Shown here: piece by piece, positions 35,205-48,800 of the stretch | How the letters are laid out: every line of letters starts with the position of its first letter | Position numbering within the stretch: position 1 is the stretch's first letter | Assembly (NCBI RefSeq): GCF_949628215.1 | Contig: NC_134280.1 | Span: 53,594,621 to 53,658,620, forward strand | DNA from: Phalacrocorax aristotelis | Taxonomy: Eukaryota; Chordata; Aves; Suliformes; Phalacrocoracidae | Length of the DNA: 64,000 nucleotides | Reading direction: 5' to 3' | Made by a program: the position numbers and the translations under genes | Notes under the pieces: generated by a model | What the model was told of the DNA's origin: nothing | Database searches by the model: none | What the model saw: the letters and a program-made list of their open reading frames with translations, nothing else

Positions 35205-36200
35205 AGGATGGAGCACACTGGAGACATCCAAGGACTTGTATTGTCTTTGCATATGTTCAGTTTTTCCTCTGACTTCTTTTTCTGGTCTCGAAACCATGTG
35301 ATAGCGTTTTGTCGAATGGTTTGCACTGTAGCCATTAAGAACTTTTTATATTGTTAGAAATTAAGCTACCTAAAATATACTCCAAACTTTTTGTTCATGA
35401 GAATTTTGTGGGCACAGGATAATTGCACCCTACCAGGAGAGAGTAAGGTGTGCTTTGTTTGCCTGAGCAGCTCCCTGGGGCTTGCTCTGGAGCTGAAGTA
35501 GCCAAAGAAAAAGATGTGTTAGCTAAAAGGCTGCAAGGCTTTCTACTAACTCCCAAATCTAGAACTGTTCCCAAATTGTTTAGAATTCTGGAACAAAGAT
35601 GAACTCATTATGGAGAGATTTTTAAACAATGTGAATGAAACTTAGTCTTCCACTAGATGTGATTTCTCCTGGCCCTGTCACAGGGAGGAAAACCCTTTTT
35701 TTAACCTTTTTTTTTTTTTTTTTTTTCTTGTAATACATCCTGTCATTGCCATTGAGAGTGAGAGTGCAGTGTTGCCCAGTCGTGAGTTTGGAGGGCCCAG
35801 GGGGGAACTGGCAAAACCAGTATTATTTTAAGGTTGGCTTAGTATTTACCTTATTTAGTGTTACATGGTAAAGATTTTAAAAAACATAATGTTTCCTGTG
35901 GAGAGGTACAACTCTAGATACATCCTGGTGAAGATGTGCTCAGGATGGCTTCAGTAAAGTCTCACTACGTTGAGCGTAGGTCAGAATTCGCAACAGCTTC
36001 AGTTGGGAAGTTGGGCAGCAGCTTTTCCTCACTGGTGTGATATGACATGATGATTCTTGGCCTGCACATTTGTACGTCCTTTCCAGGTGGCACTGCTTCC
36101 ACATAGATTCTGCGTGTGGATTTGGTGGGAATGAGGTATTTAAACCAGAACTGGATACTTTTGTGTTCTTTGGGATTCAATAAACTTTCAGCTGTTGCTT
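35205..36200 (+). other. TSSC4: TSSC4 3' UTR
   Basis: No coding signal follows the TGA. The stretch includes a long T-run at about 35697–35727 and ends near the AATAAA at 36179. The end point is inferred from the hexamer and the T/G-rich sequence after it. Confidence 0.65.
36179..36184 (+). terminator. TSSC4: TSSC4 polyadenylation signal
   Basis: Canonical AATAAA followed by the T/G-rich stretch ctttcagctgttgcttgatt. It is about 975 nt after the stop and the first canonical hexamer in the 3' UTR. Confidence 0.7.
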
Positions 36201-39160
36201 GATTACTTCATCTCTTTGAACCATGCTGATTAATGCAGCTATAGGAGTTTTAACAGATACTCTGTTTATTAGATTTGAGAATTGTCTTGAAAATCTAGAA
36301 CGGTACTCTAAGCTTAACATCTTGTAACTTCTCCCTCAAGTTTTATATTTTTAGATTCTAAAATTGGCATTTTTAACATTTTCAATCATTTTACAATATA
36401 TAGAGAAGCACCTCATAGGATGAATCATGTCATACAATGAATGATGTTGTAGTGAATGTCCAGTATAGTAGTTTTTCACACAGAATGTTAATAAATGATA
36501 TAATAAGGTTGAAAGATGAAATTGTTTGAAACGCTGTATGATTTGAAACTCAAATTAGTTGAGGTCAGTTTGGACTGACATTTTTTTGCCAGTATTCTAA
36601 ATTAACCAACCCCAATGTTAGTATTTATAACCTGTAGTGAAAGACTACTTTAGAATTTGTGATCTTTCTTGCTAGACTCAAACCGAAGGATATTTGAGGA
36701 AGTTACTTCCTGTGTGGGGGTGTCAGCATCTTATCAGTCATTGACTGGTAGGCCCAAATCATTTGGGGTTTTTGTGTTTGCACAGATGCATCATTTGGCA
36801 GCAGAAGCAGAAAGCAATGTAAAATGAGTAATAGCGCTCTGTCCTTTGAAATTAACTTTTTGATTTTAGAAGCAGAATGCATTTTCTCCTGAGTACACGG
36901 TTTGATGCACATTCATTAACGGGTCATTGCTAAATACATCAGTTGTTCCAGGGCATGTGTGTGGGACGTAATAACAATTCCAAATGGATAGATTTTGGTT
37001 TCCAGTGGATAATTAATATGCTGGTCACAGTTAAAATAGTAGCTGTTTCAGAATGGAAGCTGCTGCCAAGAGCAGGGCCTGCTGGTTGTAAGATGTGCGT
37101 TATTTCCTGAAAAAAATGTAGCTCAGTACAAACTTACTGGTTTTATAACTTCTGCTTGCCTAGGGTAACGAGTAGGACAGTACCAAAACTCCACCACTGT
37201 TAATGGGGTCACTGAGGTCTGGGGCACAGCTGAATAAACTGGACAAATGCCTATTTTATGAAGATATCATAACAAGGTTAATATCTATTAATAAAAGACT
37301 CATGTCGGAAAGGTATTTTTATCAGATCTGAATTTTTTTTCTGCCTCTGGTAACAGAGAAAGCTTTTGCGCAACCTACATTTCTGTTACATAGACGCGGT
37401 GAAGCTTATTGGTGTAGGAAAGACCACAACCCAATGCTTCCCCCTTCTGATGCTGTTTATATTTTTCTGAAGAAATTTTCCTTTCAAGGACAGTAGTCAT
37501 ATTCATTTTATTGGTGTATCTTTTCATACAAAATTCTAACAAAGCCAGCTAGCTGTTGTGTGCTAAAAACATACATGCCAGTTTAAGTAATTTAAAAAAT
37601 GACAAACAGTCCAAACTCCTAGTTTGTAGGAAAATTCTTGCTACATATTCTTGCTTTAAAGTCTGTAAGTGATGTTTGTTTTTTTCTTTTTCCCCTGATG
37701 TTTGAGAGGGAAAAGTAAAATGAAATCAGAAAACCTCCTAGGTACAGATGCGCTGTTCCATGTGGTGTGATAGATAAAGGCAGTCTCCTGTGACAGCAGC
37801 AAGCTGACAGCAGGTATGGTCTGGCACTGAAACAAAAAAGTGAGCGGCAGTGGCTGGGGAGTCTGGCTGCAGGAGGGTCACCTGCTTTGTGTTTGGAAAG
37901 TGACTGCGATGAGATTCCAGTTTCTGGGGATAAGTGAGGGGCCCTTAATAAGGAATAGCAACACAGGAATACCTCGCGGAAGCCAGCGTGGGAAGAGAAG
38001 ACGCTGAGTGAAATCATTTGAGGTTGTAAGAAGTCTAGGAACTACACATTGTGATAGTTCAGTATCCCAGGCCCTTTCCTGTGGAAACTATTTATTGATT
38101 TCCTTTCTGAGCAACTCAGAAATACAAGCTTGCTTTCTTGGCCAAGGAAGTGGCTTGGGTTTTAGTGTGTAAATGATCACCCTTCCAAAGGGAGACTCCC
38201 TTCAACAGAGAAATGTGGAAACTAGCAATGATGATGATGGACTGAGGGTGTGGTATTTGGAAGGTGATCGTATTTAGAAAATAAGGTGGTAGAGTAATCC
38301 TGGTGGAGAAAGTTCTTAGTGCGATTTGTGGAATAGAATTGTGGAGAGAGGACCAAGGGATATAGGAGCAGAAGGGAAGAAAGCCGAGACATCGAAGGAG
38401 GAAGACCAAGAAATCCTCAGTAGTGTCAAACATTAGCAGTGCTTGCCATAAAAAGCTTTGAGAGCTGGGCCTTAGGCCTTCACAAGATTACGATTTTACT
38501 TCTACAGTAGTTCAGTAGGACAAAAGGTTTAATCTGAAGAAATGAGAATAAAATTTAATTATCAATGTACATGATGTCAGTCTCGGACTGATGTGCACAC
38601 TCTTCTCTTTCACTTCTTTCTGGCCAAGGCACTTCTGTGTTGACATTCATCACACCTAATAGGATAGCAAAAGCCATATACTTGTTTAAAAGCCTTAAGA
38701 CAAGGGGCTCATAATGGTAATTAATTAAGAAACATTACAATGTTGAAAATAATCCACAATTAAAAGATAGTGTAGGTTCTGTTACTTTGTAATTGCTCAG
38801 TAAATGATAAAACCAGGTTGCTTCTTTATTTTTCAGCTATTTCAGTTTCTGATTTGTATGCAGTTACAGTATTAAAATGCCGGGGGAACATGCTATAGGA
38901 TGTTTTTTCTTAATAGAATGTTGATAATGAAGCAATTTACATACATGCTTTATAAGCTTCTAACAGAATTAATTCAAGTGTGAGGTTAGTTCGAGTCCCA
39001 GTGACGCGAGGTCTTGTCATGTCACGACTTTGCTGAGTTTCCAGCTACTTGTTTTTCCCATGTAGTGTATATATGTTCAGTTTGTGTTTTTTGGAGTGCT
39101 TTTTGTTTAGTAGATAGTGATAGGTAGATATTGAAATAGATTATTAAGAAGAATATCCAA
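36201..39160. other. TSSC4–TRPM5 tail-to-tail intergenic region
   Basis: AT-rich DNA without a gene that I can support on either strand. It lies between two convergent 3' ends. The lower part may be TRPM5 3' UTR if a distal polyadenylation site is used. Confidence 0.6.
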
Positions 39161-39164
39161 AATC

Positions 39165-39170
39165 TTTATT
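39165..39170 (-). terminator. TRPM5: Candidate TRPM5 polyadenylation signal
   Basis: tttatt on the plus strand is AATAAA on the minus strand, about 550 nt after the proposed stop. Other weaker hexamers lie nearby, for example ATTAAA at about 39351. Only transcript ends can decide between them. Confidence 0.4.
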
Positions 39171-39716
39171 GTGTTGGATATCCTGCAGTGGCTGAGAAAC
39201 AGTCTGTTTCTGCCTCTAATGTTTTGAAGTCCAAAGAGTGGAGCCCTGGGATACAGGGCAGGATTCTTAACTGACAGAAATAGTTGCAGCTCTGAAGGCA
39301 AATGAGCTGTGTTGATTAAAACAAAGTAGGAGGCTTGCTCAATTTTCATTTTTAATGATTATTGTTATCCATATTAAATGTTTTGGTAATACTTTGGTAG
39401 CGCTATCTCACTGACTCAAGAAACCCCCAACACAATTCTTTCAGGAAACCCTGTGGCAAATAGATACTTACTTACCTGTTTAAAGTAGGGTGGGATCATT
39501 CCAGCTCACACTGACAGTCCTTTCCCCAGAGCTTTTAAATGTATTTTGCAAAAGGTAACTTTTTCATTCTGAAGTCTGAATATTCTGTTCCTTGTTTGTA
39601 TTCCCATTACCTTTAGCTACCTCCTTATGTGGTTCTTTTCCAATTTTTTCTTTTTGTCCTTGCATTTTTTTAACTAAGATGTTAAGCTGTATTAATTAGC
39701 TTTTCCATGACTGTTT

Positions 39717-39818
39717 TCAATACTTACGTGCGTAGTTTGGAGCTGGTTGGTTGCACAAGATGTTGGTTTTAGTTAACGCCTCTGCCATTGAGGAGATAAC
39801 AGCTGTACAGTAGCCAAT
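39717..39818 (-). CDS. TRPM5: TRPM5 probable terminal coding exon
   Basis: After acceptor ttttgtag the frame reads [20 protein letters not shown], then [13 protein letters not shown] and stop, 33 residues. [15 protein letters not shown] aligns with human INYCSVLVSSVADVL and follows the previous exon in phase 0, so the exon is real. The tail is shorter than in human. A splice-donor consensus gtaagt (39727–39722) overlaps the last codons, so the exon may instead be spliced at 39728 to a further exon that I did not find. Confidence 0.75.
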   Translation of the reverse strand: MGYCTAVISSMAEALTKTNILCNQPAPNYARKY

Positions 39819-42800
39819 CTACAAAATAGGTAGTGATACCTATATCAGTTAATTTTTGTAGTACTTTATCCATTCTTAAATTTGTGAGAAAGAGAACCCA
39901 GGCAGCAGATGGAAGCAGCATCAGCGATACAACATTTTTTAAAAAAACTTTTTAAAAAAATAAATAGTTGAACTGTCTTGGAGGAAGATTTGTGTGAAAT
40001 ACCTACCATTTTTAGGGTATTGCATTATCTCAAGCTGGCACAAATGTATTGAAGCATTTCTTGTGTGTTCCTGTTGGACCTGTATTTGGTGTCAACATTG
40101 TTCATTGAATAGCATTACTTTTTTCAGGAAGCCATAAAATGGATAAGAAAGGGGAGGGAAAGTGCAATGGGAGTATTAAGATAAGGAACTTTCAGCGAGG
40201 TCAAAATTACGCTGCAGAGTTCTAGGGACAAAGGAAACAATAACAGTTGTGCTACGTAGCACGTGGTAATGCTGTGCGTTTTCAGACTGTTTAAAAAGTT
40301 TATATTTCAAGGGTTTTTCATCAAAAGCTCAAAATAGGGTTTCCATCTATTATTCATGTTTCACATTTGTATGTTAGACAATTCCCTTTGAGACGTTGGT
40401 ATCTAAGAAAATTAGAAAAACTGATGTCCGAGAAGGTTAGTCTAGGTCAGATCAGACAGCATATGGGTATTTTCAAAGTTGACAGTTTTAAAGAAAGAAA
40501 ATGTTGGGAGAAGGGGGAAAATGGAGGGGGGAAGATTAAACGTTTGCTTTTAGAAGCATCTTGGGGGAAATAAAGACTTCTCAAGTAGGCTAGCAAAGAG
40601 AGCAAGAAATGCTGTATTCCGTTTTCTCCTTTCTAGCAGAGGTCAGAAATGCTTCTTTATACATGTCTATCACCAGAGAGAAAATGATAAGGGAACTGAA
40701 ACCGTAATACAGATGCATTTCTCCTTCCCTTTATGCTTAAATAGTGTCTGCCAAACCACCATTAAATGAGAGAAACCAGGTGAAATCCTAAAGCTCATAT
40801 AAATGCCTGTAAAACTGTTACTTACTTGGGCTTCCATAACTTTAAACCGCTTTTCTTGTTCTTTAAATCCACTAAAATATTTAGACAAATTTTCCACTCT
40901 GTGGAAACAAAGTAGACACACTGAGCAAGAAGGAAAGGCCTCAGAAGAACTCATAAACCACAAAACCCACATAACTTACTAGAGCCATGGCCCCTCGCTG
41001 GCAGTTCTGTGCTGCTGAGACATCCCAGAGCCCCCTAAAAGTTTTGTCCTTTTGTGGTGTTCCTGCAAGTATTTATTGAACAGAGAGAGCAGCGTTTCTG
41101 GGACTCTCGTGCACCTGTTGCCCAGGAACTCCTAAACTCACACGGATTATGGCAGCTGTTCAGCTTGTGGTGAGGACTGCTTAGCCCCAGCTGTGGTGGA
41201 AATCAAGGGCAGCAGAAAGGAGCCTTAGGTCCAGCTCTGTCTCTCCAGCCACTTATGTCCCACCTGTACCAAATGTAAACTGATCCTGGCATGAGAACTG
41301 ATAAGCCACTTAAAATTTATACAAAGCTTCATTTTTGGAAACTGGCTTGACATTCCAATCCCTTTTTCCATGCAGTCCAAAGGGACTTTCATGTAGTGCC
41401 TCCAAATCATTGCATTGTCCTCATACTTTCTGCATCCTTCATCTGTTCTTTATTCTTAGCATCTCATTTCCCATAGGCTCTTCAAATCCCTGTCTGCTTC
41501 GTCCTAACTACTATTTCAAAGTTTCCCACCAACATGTTACGTTCCATTCAGGTCTATGTGAAAAAGCTGCTGCTGGATAGGTCTAATGTGTTTTGGGATT
41601 GGTTCAATGCAAAGTTTAAAGAATCACTTTCTGAGGGTTTCAAGATGTGAAATACACGCTGCTACCACCTAAGAGTGAAGATGAAAAGCCACAGGTTTAG
41701 TGGTGTTCATTGGAACCTTTTCCAGTCTTTTTCTAGCTCTGCCATACCTGAAATACTGTGAAGCCAGACTGATTCTTACTTTCCCCCCCGAGCAGTAACT
41801 TCATCTACAATGTACCATCTTTAAAGCTTTCTAGCTTTGAAGCTAGGAAGAATATAATTGTGCCTTTTGTTTGGAAGCAATTACACACATTTATTGCTTG
41901 ATCTTAACGACTGAACTCTCTTTCCTAGGGTTTGTCAGTGATCTGCTTATGACAATTAAGTTTAAACCAACAAAACAATCCTAAATTTTAGGAATTAAGA
42001 GTCTGTGTAGATTAGAGGGAGGAGAGTATTTTCTAAGAACATACTCCAGCACACTGTTTTGGTCTCCAGCTATTTTATGAGTTAGACAGATGGAGGCTTG
42101 TTTTGAAAAACAGCACAGAAAGAAAACAGACAGTGCAAGAATGTTTCCATGAAACATTCTTTCACACCCATTGTGCGTCTATTTGAAGTCAGTTTTATTA
42201 TAAGAGCAAATGGCTGAAACAGGTGTTAAAAGCTTCTTTAAAGAATGCTTTGCTGTCTGGCTTTCAAAATTGCCTTAGATGTTTCTGTTCTCCATGTATT
42301 ACTACTCTGTGTCTCACTTAAGTGAGTAAACCTCTGAATAAAAATTTAGGAATTTTTCTTTAGGATACTAAACCAATTTAACTGATATTCGTAGTGGGGA
42401 GATATTTTAAAGAAGTATTTAAATGCAGACTCAGTTAAATACCATTTTAGAACCAATATCATTAATTTCTTGTGGAAAACTGTAGTCTCATGCCATAAAG
42501 CTATAAATACTTGTTCTGCATCTGTGGGCTGGGGGTAATCCAAGATGTCTTAAACTTCCATTCAGAAGTCTAATTCAAAAGTGTGTGTTGTCTTCTTACA
42601 GGGGATGTAAGTACACGTGCTGCAGTGTAGCAAAGGAACTATTCTTCCACCATTGTTTCATGGATATGATTTTGATTGAGCTTGACTGCAGATTTGGCTG
42701 GAGCTTACAGATCTGTACTTGTACATACTTCATGAGCGCCAAAAACTCTTCTAATATTGTAGTGATGCTGGCTTCTCACTTTTTTTCATGGACTGTATAT

Positions 42801-45800
42801 TTCCTAACTGCATTCTAGCTGGACTCTCTATATAAGCTTTACAAGCGCCTGAATGTTTATCTCATTCAAAGCTGAAGACTTGCAAGGTACACTTATTGTG
42901 GGTCAGAATAACATACTTATTAGATGTGGCTTTCAGCCTTTCTTCACTGCTTTCTTTTCTTTCTTGTTCAAGGTTTACAAGATAATTTTCTTTTTGCACC
43001 AGCTCCCATGTTATGATTTTTTGATCTAGGCCAACTGGAAGATCTCTTTCTGTAGGAAAAAAAATTAAGAATTATATGTTACTCCCTTTTCTCTTATACT
43101 AGTAATGGAAGGCTGCAACGCTAAAGAAAAATGAAGTCTTGCCACTGTAGATCCTTTGCCATTGCAGGAGGGTCATGTTATAAAAATGCAATGTAAAATA
43201 AGTATTTTTCTACTTTTTTTTTTATTGTGATGGAAGGCATCAGGTCTTTTTGCAGTTGGATATGACTCCTGAGTTTTCTAAAGAACAGCATGAACCATTG
43301 GAATGTAGTTCCATTTAAACTCATTTACAACCTTACTGGACTTCTGACATTTTCTTCTCTTCTCTCTAGACTTCTGACATTTCAGCCCCCAAGTATTTAA
43401 TGAGCAAAGCTTTATTTTCAGATGCACTTTTAATTGTTCTAATAAAGAAGCTTACAAATAGGAATGAGAAACTGTGAATAAATCCTTCCATCTTGAAGTA
43501 TAAAGCCTGTTGTTGTCAAGTGTCCCAGCCAACAACAGACCTCAATTTCCCAGGTGTATTTTAAATGTAACATACTAGTTTTGTATCCTCCTAAAGACTG
43601 GTAAAAGGACACACTTGCTGCATGCTCCAAACACTACAGAATCTATAACCTGAGCAGTCAGGTACTTGCTTTCCTAGGGGAAAAAAAGAAATTTTTAAAA
43701 TTTTTTTTTAAGACTTCTCAGCAGTACACTTTGATAGCCGGGAGGAGTTTGTCTGAAAGGGAGCTTAGTCGAAGGTTTCTGAATTGGTCCAGTCTGACAA
43801 CAGTTCGGCTCCAAAGCCCATTATCAGCCTGCACTCCTGCAGAGGAGTAAATGGGCTTTATTATCAGACACTATCAAATTAGATGGGCCAAGTTTGCCAT
43901 CACCACAGACAGTCCCCAAATGCCTTCTGTAATTAGTTGAACTTCATCTGCCTTTTTAATTATAACTTTTAAGGAACCACCATTTCTCTAAGTGTGCTCG
44001 TGCTCTCTCTGTGTTTCTGTGTTGGGAAATTCCACTGATCCTAGTAGATTTTTAGACTTGGTAGATGTTTTTAGGATTGCCTGTGCTTAATAATTACTAA
44101 AATTCAGGAGCTAATGAAATACAATTCATTAAACCTACCTATTGTTATCTCTGCAGAAATCAAATCCCTTTAACTAGTTTTATATCGACACCTTTGTTAT
44201 AATAACTATGGTGTATAAAGAAATGCATTGTGGGAAACTGTAGCAGAGGGTATATTATAAGCCTTATTTTTTCATTTGTACTCTTTGTTAAAAATAAACT
44301 GAGACTCTTGGCTTAAGGAAATCTTAACTGCTCTTCTGTTTTGCCTATGCAGCGTGTCCTAGGAGAGTGTCAGGGTCTCCAGTTGCGAGATGTTTGTTAA
44401 CAACTCACCCAGATGTTCTTTTTTGTGTTCCATTTTGTTGAAGATTCTTCTGAGAACCAGAGCTATGTGATTAATAATGATAAATGGTGGTGCTAAGGCA
44501 GGCCGGCCATGATATTCAACAATCAGGTTGTAGCGCTGAATCTTCCAGATGATGTCTGCATTGCCCTGAACAACTTGAAAAGTGTAACTGTAATTGGGGG
44601 AGGGGGGGGAAAAGTATACAACTGCTTTTACTGCAACAAGGTAAAGCTTATTATTACAAAATTTAGTCCCATATTTACTTTAAAAAAGGAACAGGAAGCT
44701 CAGCTAGTGTTAGTTTAATCTAAAGTTTGTGCAAATTCTTAGATATTAAAATAATTACAGTAGCAGTCTTCAAATGTTAAAAAATACATTAGGGTTGTTT
44801 TTTTTTAAAGAAAGGTAATTCCACTTCACTTAGGCAAGATCAGCAAACATGCCACATCAGTTCTTCAGCCAAATGAATCATTATTAGCCATGTCAACATC
44901 AAGCATTTCCCCTATGTACAGATTATCCGCTGTTAAATTTGCCAAGTTTACAGCTGTGTTGCACCTGCAGACCTGTGCTGCAGCACAGCCAGGGATCCAG
45001 ACCCTTCTATGCATGTTTAATTGAATTTTTAGCAGTAAGAGAGGTTTCTTCATTTCTTTAATGTGGCTAGAGTAAGGATGATGAGAATTTAAGACCGATG
45101 CGGTCACAGAAGTCTACCCCTCAACCCCCAAATAATATTCATTAGGAAAATTAGTACTGTATTCCAAAATGAATAGCCATAAGCAATGTAGTAAATGTGG
45201 GCACTCAGTTAAACCTTTGCGCCTCTGTCTTGATACTTACTGAAATTGCTCTTACCTGAACATAGCAATCAGGAGATTCATAAGGAGAACATTTGTGACT
45301 AGTAGGAAGATGACCAACAGAAGTATGACAAGCCAATTGGCATAGCTATTAGGACATGATGGTGAGTTCCCCTGCAGAATCTGCAGTGGATTAAGCGTAC
45401 AGTTCCTGGGATACACTCGTGATGCTGCAAAGATGGAGAAATAAAAGAATAGTTTTGACAGATCCTGCTGCCCCATGTATTTGTTAGAGTGGAGACAAAA
45501 GCTTTGCATTTTGGTGGGCAAAATCTCTGACTCAACAAAGAAGGCAAGAATTACAAGTTGTTGCTGAGCCTTGAAGTAATGTATTTCATAGCTAATTTAA
45601 TGCAAATAAAAACTGAATTAATGTCTCTAAACATGTCTTTTTCTAAGAAGGATGGATGCATATATTTAGTACCTTTACAGTTAAGATACAAATCAAGGAC
45701 AATGATGATATCAATTACTAAAATGAGATTTAATCTTGGCTGCATATAAACAGCAGCATAATTTTGTTCTGAATATTTTAAAAGCATTAAAACTTAAACC

Positions 45801-48800
45801 AAATATTGTGGTAGTATTTTTGTACTGCCCTTGTTGACTACTAGCAGGACCATAAATACGAGACTCTCTTAACCCTAAAAGGACGTTTTTTTGACCACTT
45901 GAGCTACTGAGGTAATTCTTGCAGATGAAAAATCATTTATGTGAACTAATATCCAATGTCTTTAATTTTGTGAAAATGTAATCATCTGTGTACATGAAGA
46001 GACATTGCTTTAATGCACAAGAGGTTTGCAGCCCTAGAGCAATGCAGACCTTCAGAACTTGGCTGCTCATTCAGTGGCAAGGTGGCTGTCACAGCTGGCT
46101 TTTTAGTAATGTTCAGCAAAGGGGGGTTGTATTGACAAGGCTGTATCCTGTTTAGACTACTTTTGAGTTCCCAAAGTCAAACCACCTTTGAGTATTTAGC
46201 AGTTGCATTCCCCCACGTACTTGTTCCTTCACAGCCCTTGTGCTGGTACGCATGTTAGAGCAGAAAACTCAGTAAAAGCTGGGAATGGGGCTCCTCATTC
46301 TAAACGTAAATTACTTTGTACATCTAAGCTTGCAGTTGAGGTTAGTAAGAATGGTTCTACTGCATCAGACTAGAGGTCTAGCCCTGTATCCTGTCTCCAG
46401 CTATAAATTAAATCCACAAATTTAGAGTAGCATAATCAAATTTACTTTTTTATTCTCCATTTTTTCACTAATAATTTTTTCCCCACTGCCACAATAACCC
46501 CATGAACATATTACTTACAGAACACAGTTATATTAAATTTCACCACAGCTGGGACTGCTTTCACCAAGTGCATTACCTTATATTTATCTACCCTGAATTT
46601 CACTTAATAACTTAGCACTCTGAGGGTCCTCTGCAACTCTTAGGTGCCAGCTTTACTCTTTACTACTCAGTTATATAGTTTTGTCAGCAGATTTTGTCCC
46701 TCTCATTACCTATCTCTTTTTTTCTGTATGTTTCATAAAGAAGTTAAAGAGAATAAGCCCCAGAGGGCCCCAGCACAAATTATTCCCTTCTGGAAGTTGC
46801 CTGTGTAATAAATTCTTTTTTTCTCTGTCTTTTAACCAGTTATTTACCCAGATGAAGATACCCTTTGGAGTCTCAATGGAGAGAAACACGCACTTCTAGG
46901 GAATGCTACCTCTGACCTATTTCCAAATGAGATGAATCCTATTCCAGAAAATATTTGTTTATCTTCAGTTACTTTAATGGAAATAAAAGTGACTGGCTGT
47001 GCTGTGCATGCTTACACTGTAGGTATTTAAAGTTAAGTGAGGTGAATCACACCCCTGCTCTCGTCTCATTCAGACATTTTTGGCTTTTCTAAGGCATATG
47101 CTTTTTCTTATTAAGCAGACTGAACATGAAAGAATGGTTACTGGTTTGCTTCTGTCTATGGGACTTTTTTGGTTCCATCTATATTACCTCAAGTTTGAAT
47201 CCTACTACAATATTGCCACTGACATTGAACACTGTTATTCTGGCTAAATGCTGTGGCATTACTTCAGACTTCTTTGGGAGATGACCTATTCTGTATTTTA
47301 CCTGCTTACCTACCAGAAATGTTGCCTTTTATGTGCAAGTATTTCCATGTCTTCTGATTATTTTTATGTTGTCTCGTTTGAAATGTTGCACATATGCAAT
47401 TACCAGCTTTATATGATTTGGGCAGCTTTACCTCCAGAGTCAATAAATGCTCTAGAGGAATATTTATTCTAAAATGTGTTTGCTTATGGGCAGAGCTGTA
47501 CTGCTTTAGTGCTGTAATGTTAAACTACTGCCAAAATGTATGGAGATGCTATTATTTGAATTTACACAGGGTTATCTGGGTCTAGGTTGAACTGAACAGA
47601 AATGGATTGAAGTGAAAGAAGGTATGCCAGCCTTTAAAACTGCAAATCCTTGTATGAATATTTCAGACAGCTTGTCTAAATAGGGTCAACCCTTTCGCTC
47701 TAATGTAATTCCACAATGCACGTTATCTCTTTGCAAATACACCATTTATATCATAACAATGTGAAAGATGTGGCCTGCGGGACAAAGATTAAAAAAAAAA
47801 AAGACAATACTGGGAAGGAATTCCATGCTCTAATCAGAAGTGTGCATTCAAAAAGGGCCAAGTTAAGGGGGAAAGAAATTTCCTCACTGTCTATTTCATC
47901 CAGTGGAATCTGGCCAAATATCTGAAGATAGGGACGATAAAGCACCCTTCTGAATATCCATTCCACTCGGCTGTCATTGGGATGAAGCAGAGCTTGAGTT
48001 GTCACACCATAGGCAATGAGCCACACACTCAAGAAAAACAGAAAGAAGAAAACATCCTTCATCTAAAAAAGAGAGGGGGAGGGGAGAAGAGGAGGAGAGG
48101 TGACTGTAATAGCATAGTCAGAGAACAGTAGTCTTTCTGTATGAAAACGGCTCAGGTAATTCTGTTTCTTCACAAGCTTGTTTAGTTAAAGGAGGTGGAA
48201 TAGGATACACCTCCATGCACAGAATTCCTCTCTTGACCTTGCTGTTATCATACTGTTCTTGGCCTCAGGTCAGAATTTTTCTTTGATAGCTTATTTTGAT
48301 ACAGGCATGTTTTAAATTAAAACATTGCTTTTCAATTATCTAACATTTTAAAATGAAACGCATTTTATCTGTTAAGCGAATCTCATTGTACCTTTTAAAC
48401 ACAGATTTCCTGTGAGATCTCATGGTACCATTGGCTGCCTTACTGTGAATTACAAGTGATTCTGCTGCAGCAGTGAAGCCTGGTAACAGTGCTCATTGAT
48501 GAATACTGAACCACTGATAGAGCAGACATTGAAGGCTGCAAGAATATCAGGTAGCTTCTGTCTTTGGTTTTCAAGGTAAGTAATGGCATCTGAGGGATTG
48601 TTTTCAGGAATTCCTGTGTTTAAACACTGTGTTTCCTCTACAGAAGCAGAAGTAATTGAATCCTAAAACACTTAAAAAAAAAAAAAACACCCAAAAAACC
48701 AGCAACAAAACAAACCTAATATGTATTTCAAGTGCAATAATTTTTCCCTGGTGGAAGAGGAACATTTCATCCTCTTCCCATCTAATCTGAGAGTTCATTA

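Noticed and set aside
37619-38017. 132-codon minus-strand frame between TSSC4 and TRPM5
   Set aside because: No resemblance to TRPM5 C-terminal sequence or any family, and it lies beyond the likely TRPM5 end.
38490-38520. Minus-strand LNYC peptide considered as the TRPM5 terminal exon
   Set aside because: No splice acceptor directly upstream in the right phase. The exon at 39818 fits both phase and homology much better.
38984-39012. tRNA-like B-box (agttcgagtccc)
   Set aside because: No A-box at the right distance upstream and no cloverleaf stems can be formed, so it is neither a tRNA nor a clear SINE head.
44865-45107. 80-codon minus-strand frame just below the TRPM5 S6 exon
   Set aside because: Lies in the intron between the S6 and TRP-helix exons, which join in phase without it; no homology to TRPM5.
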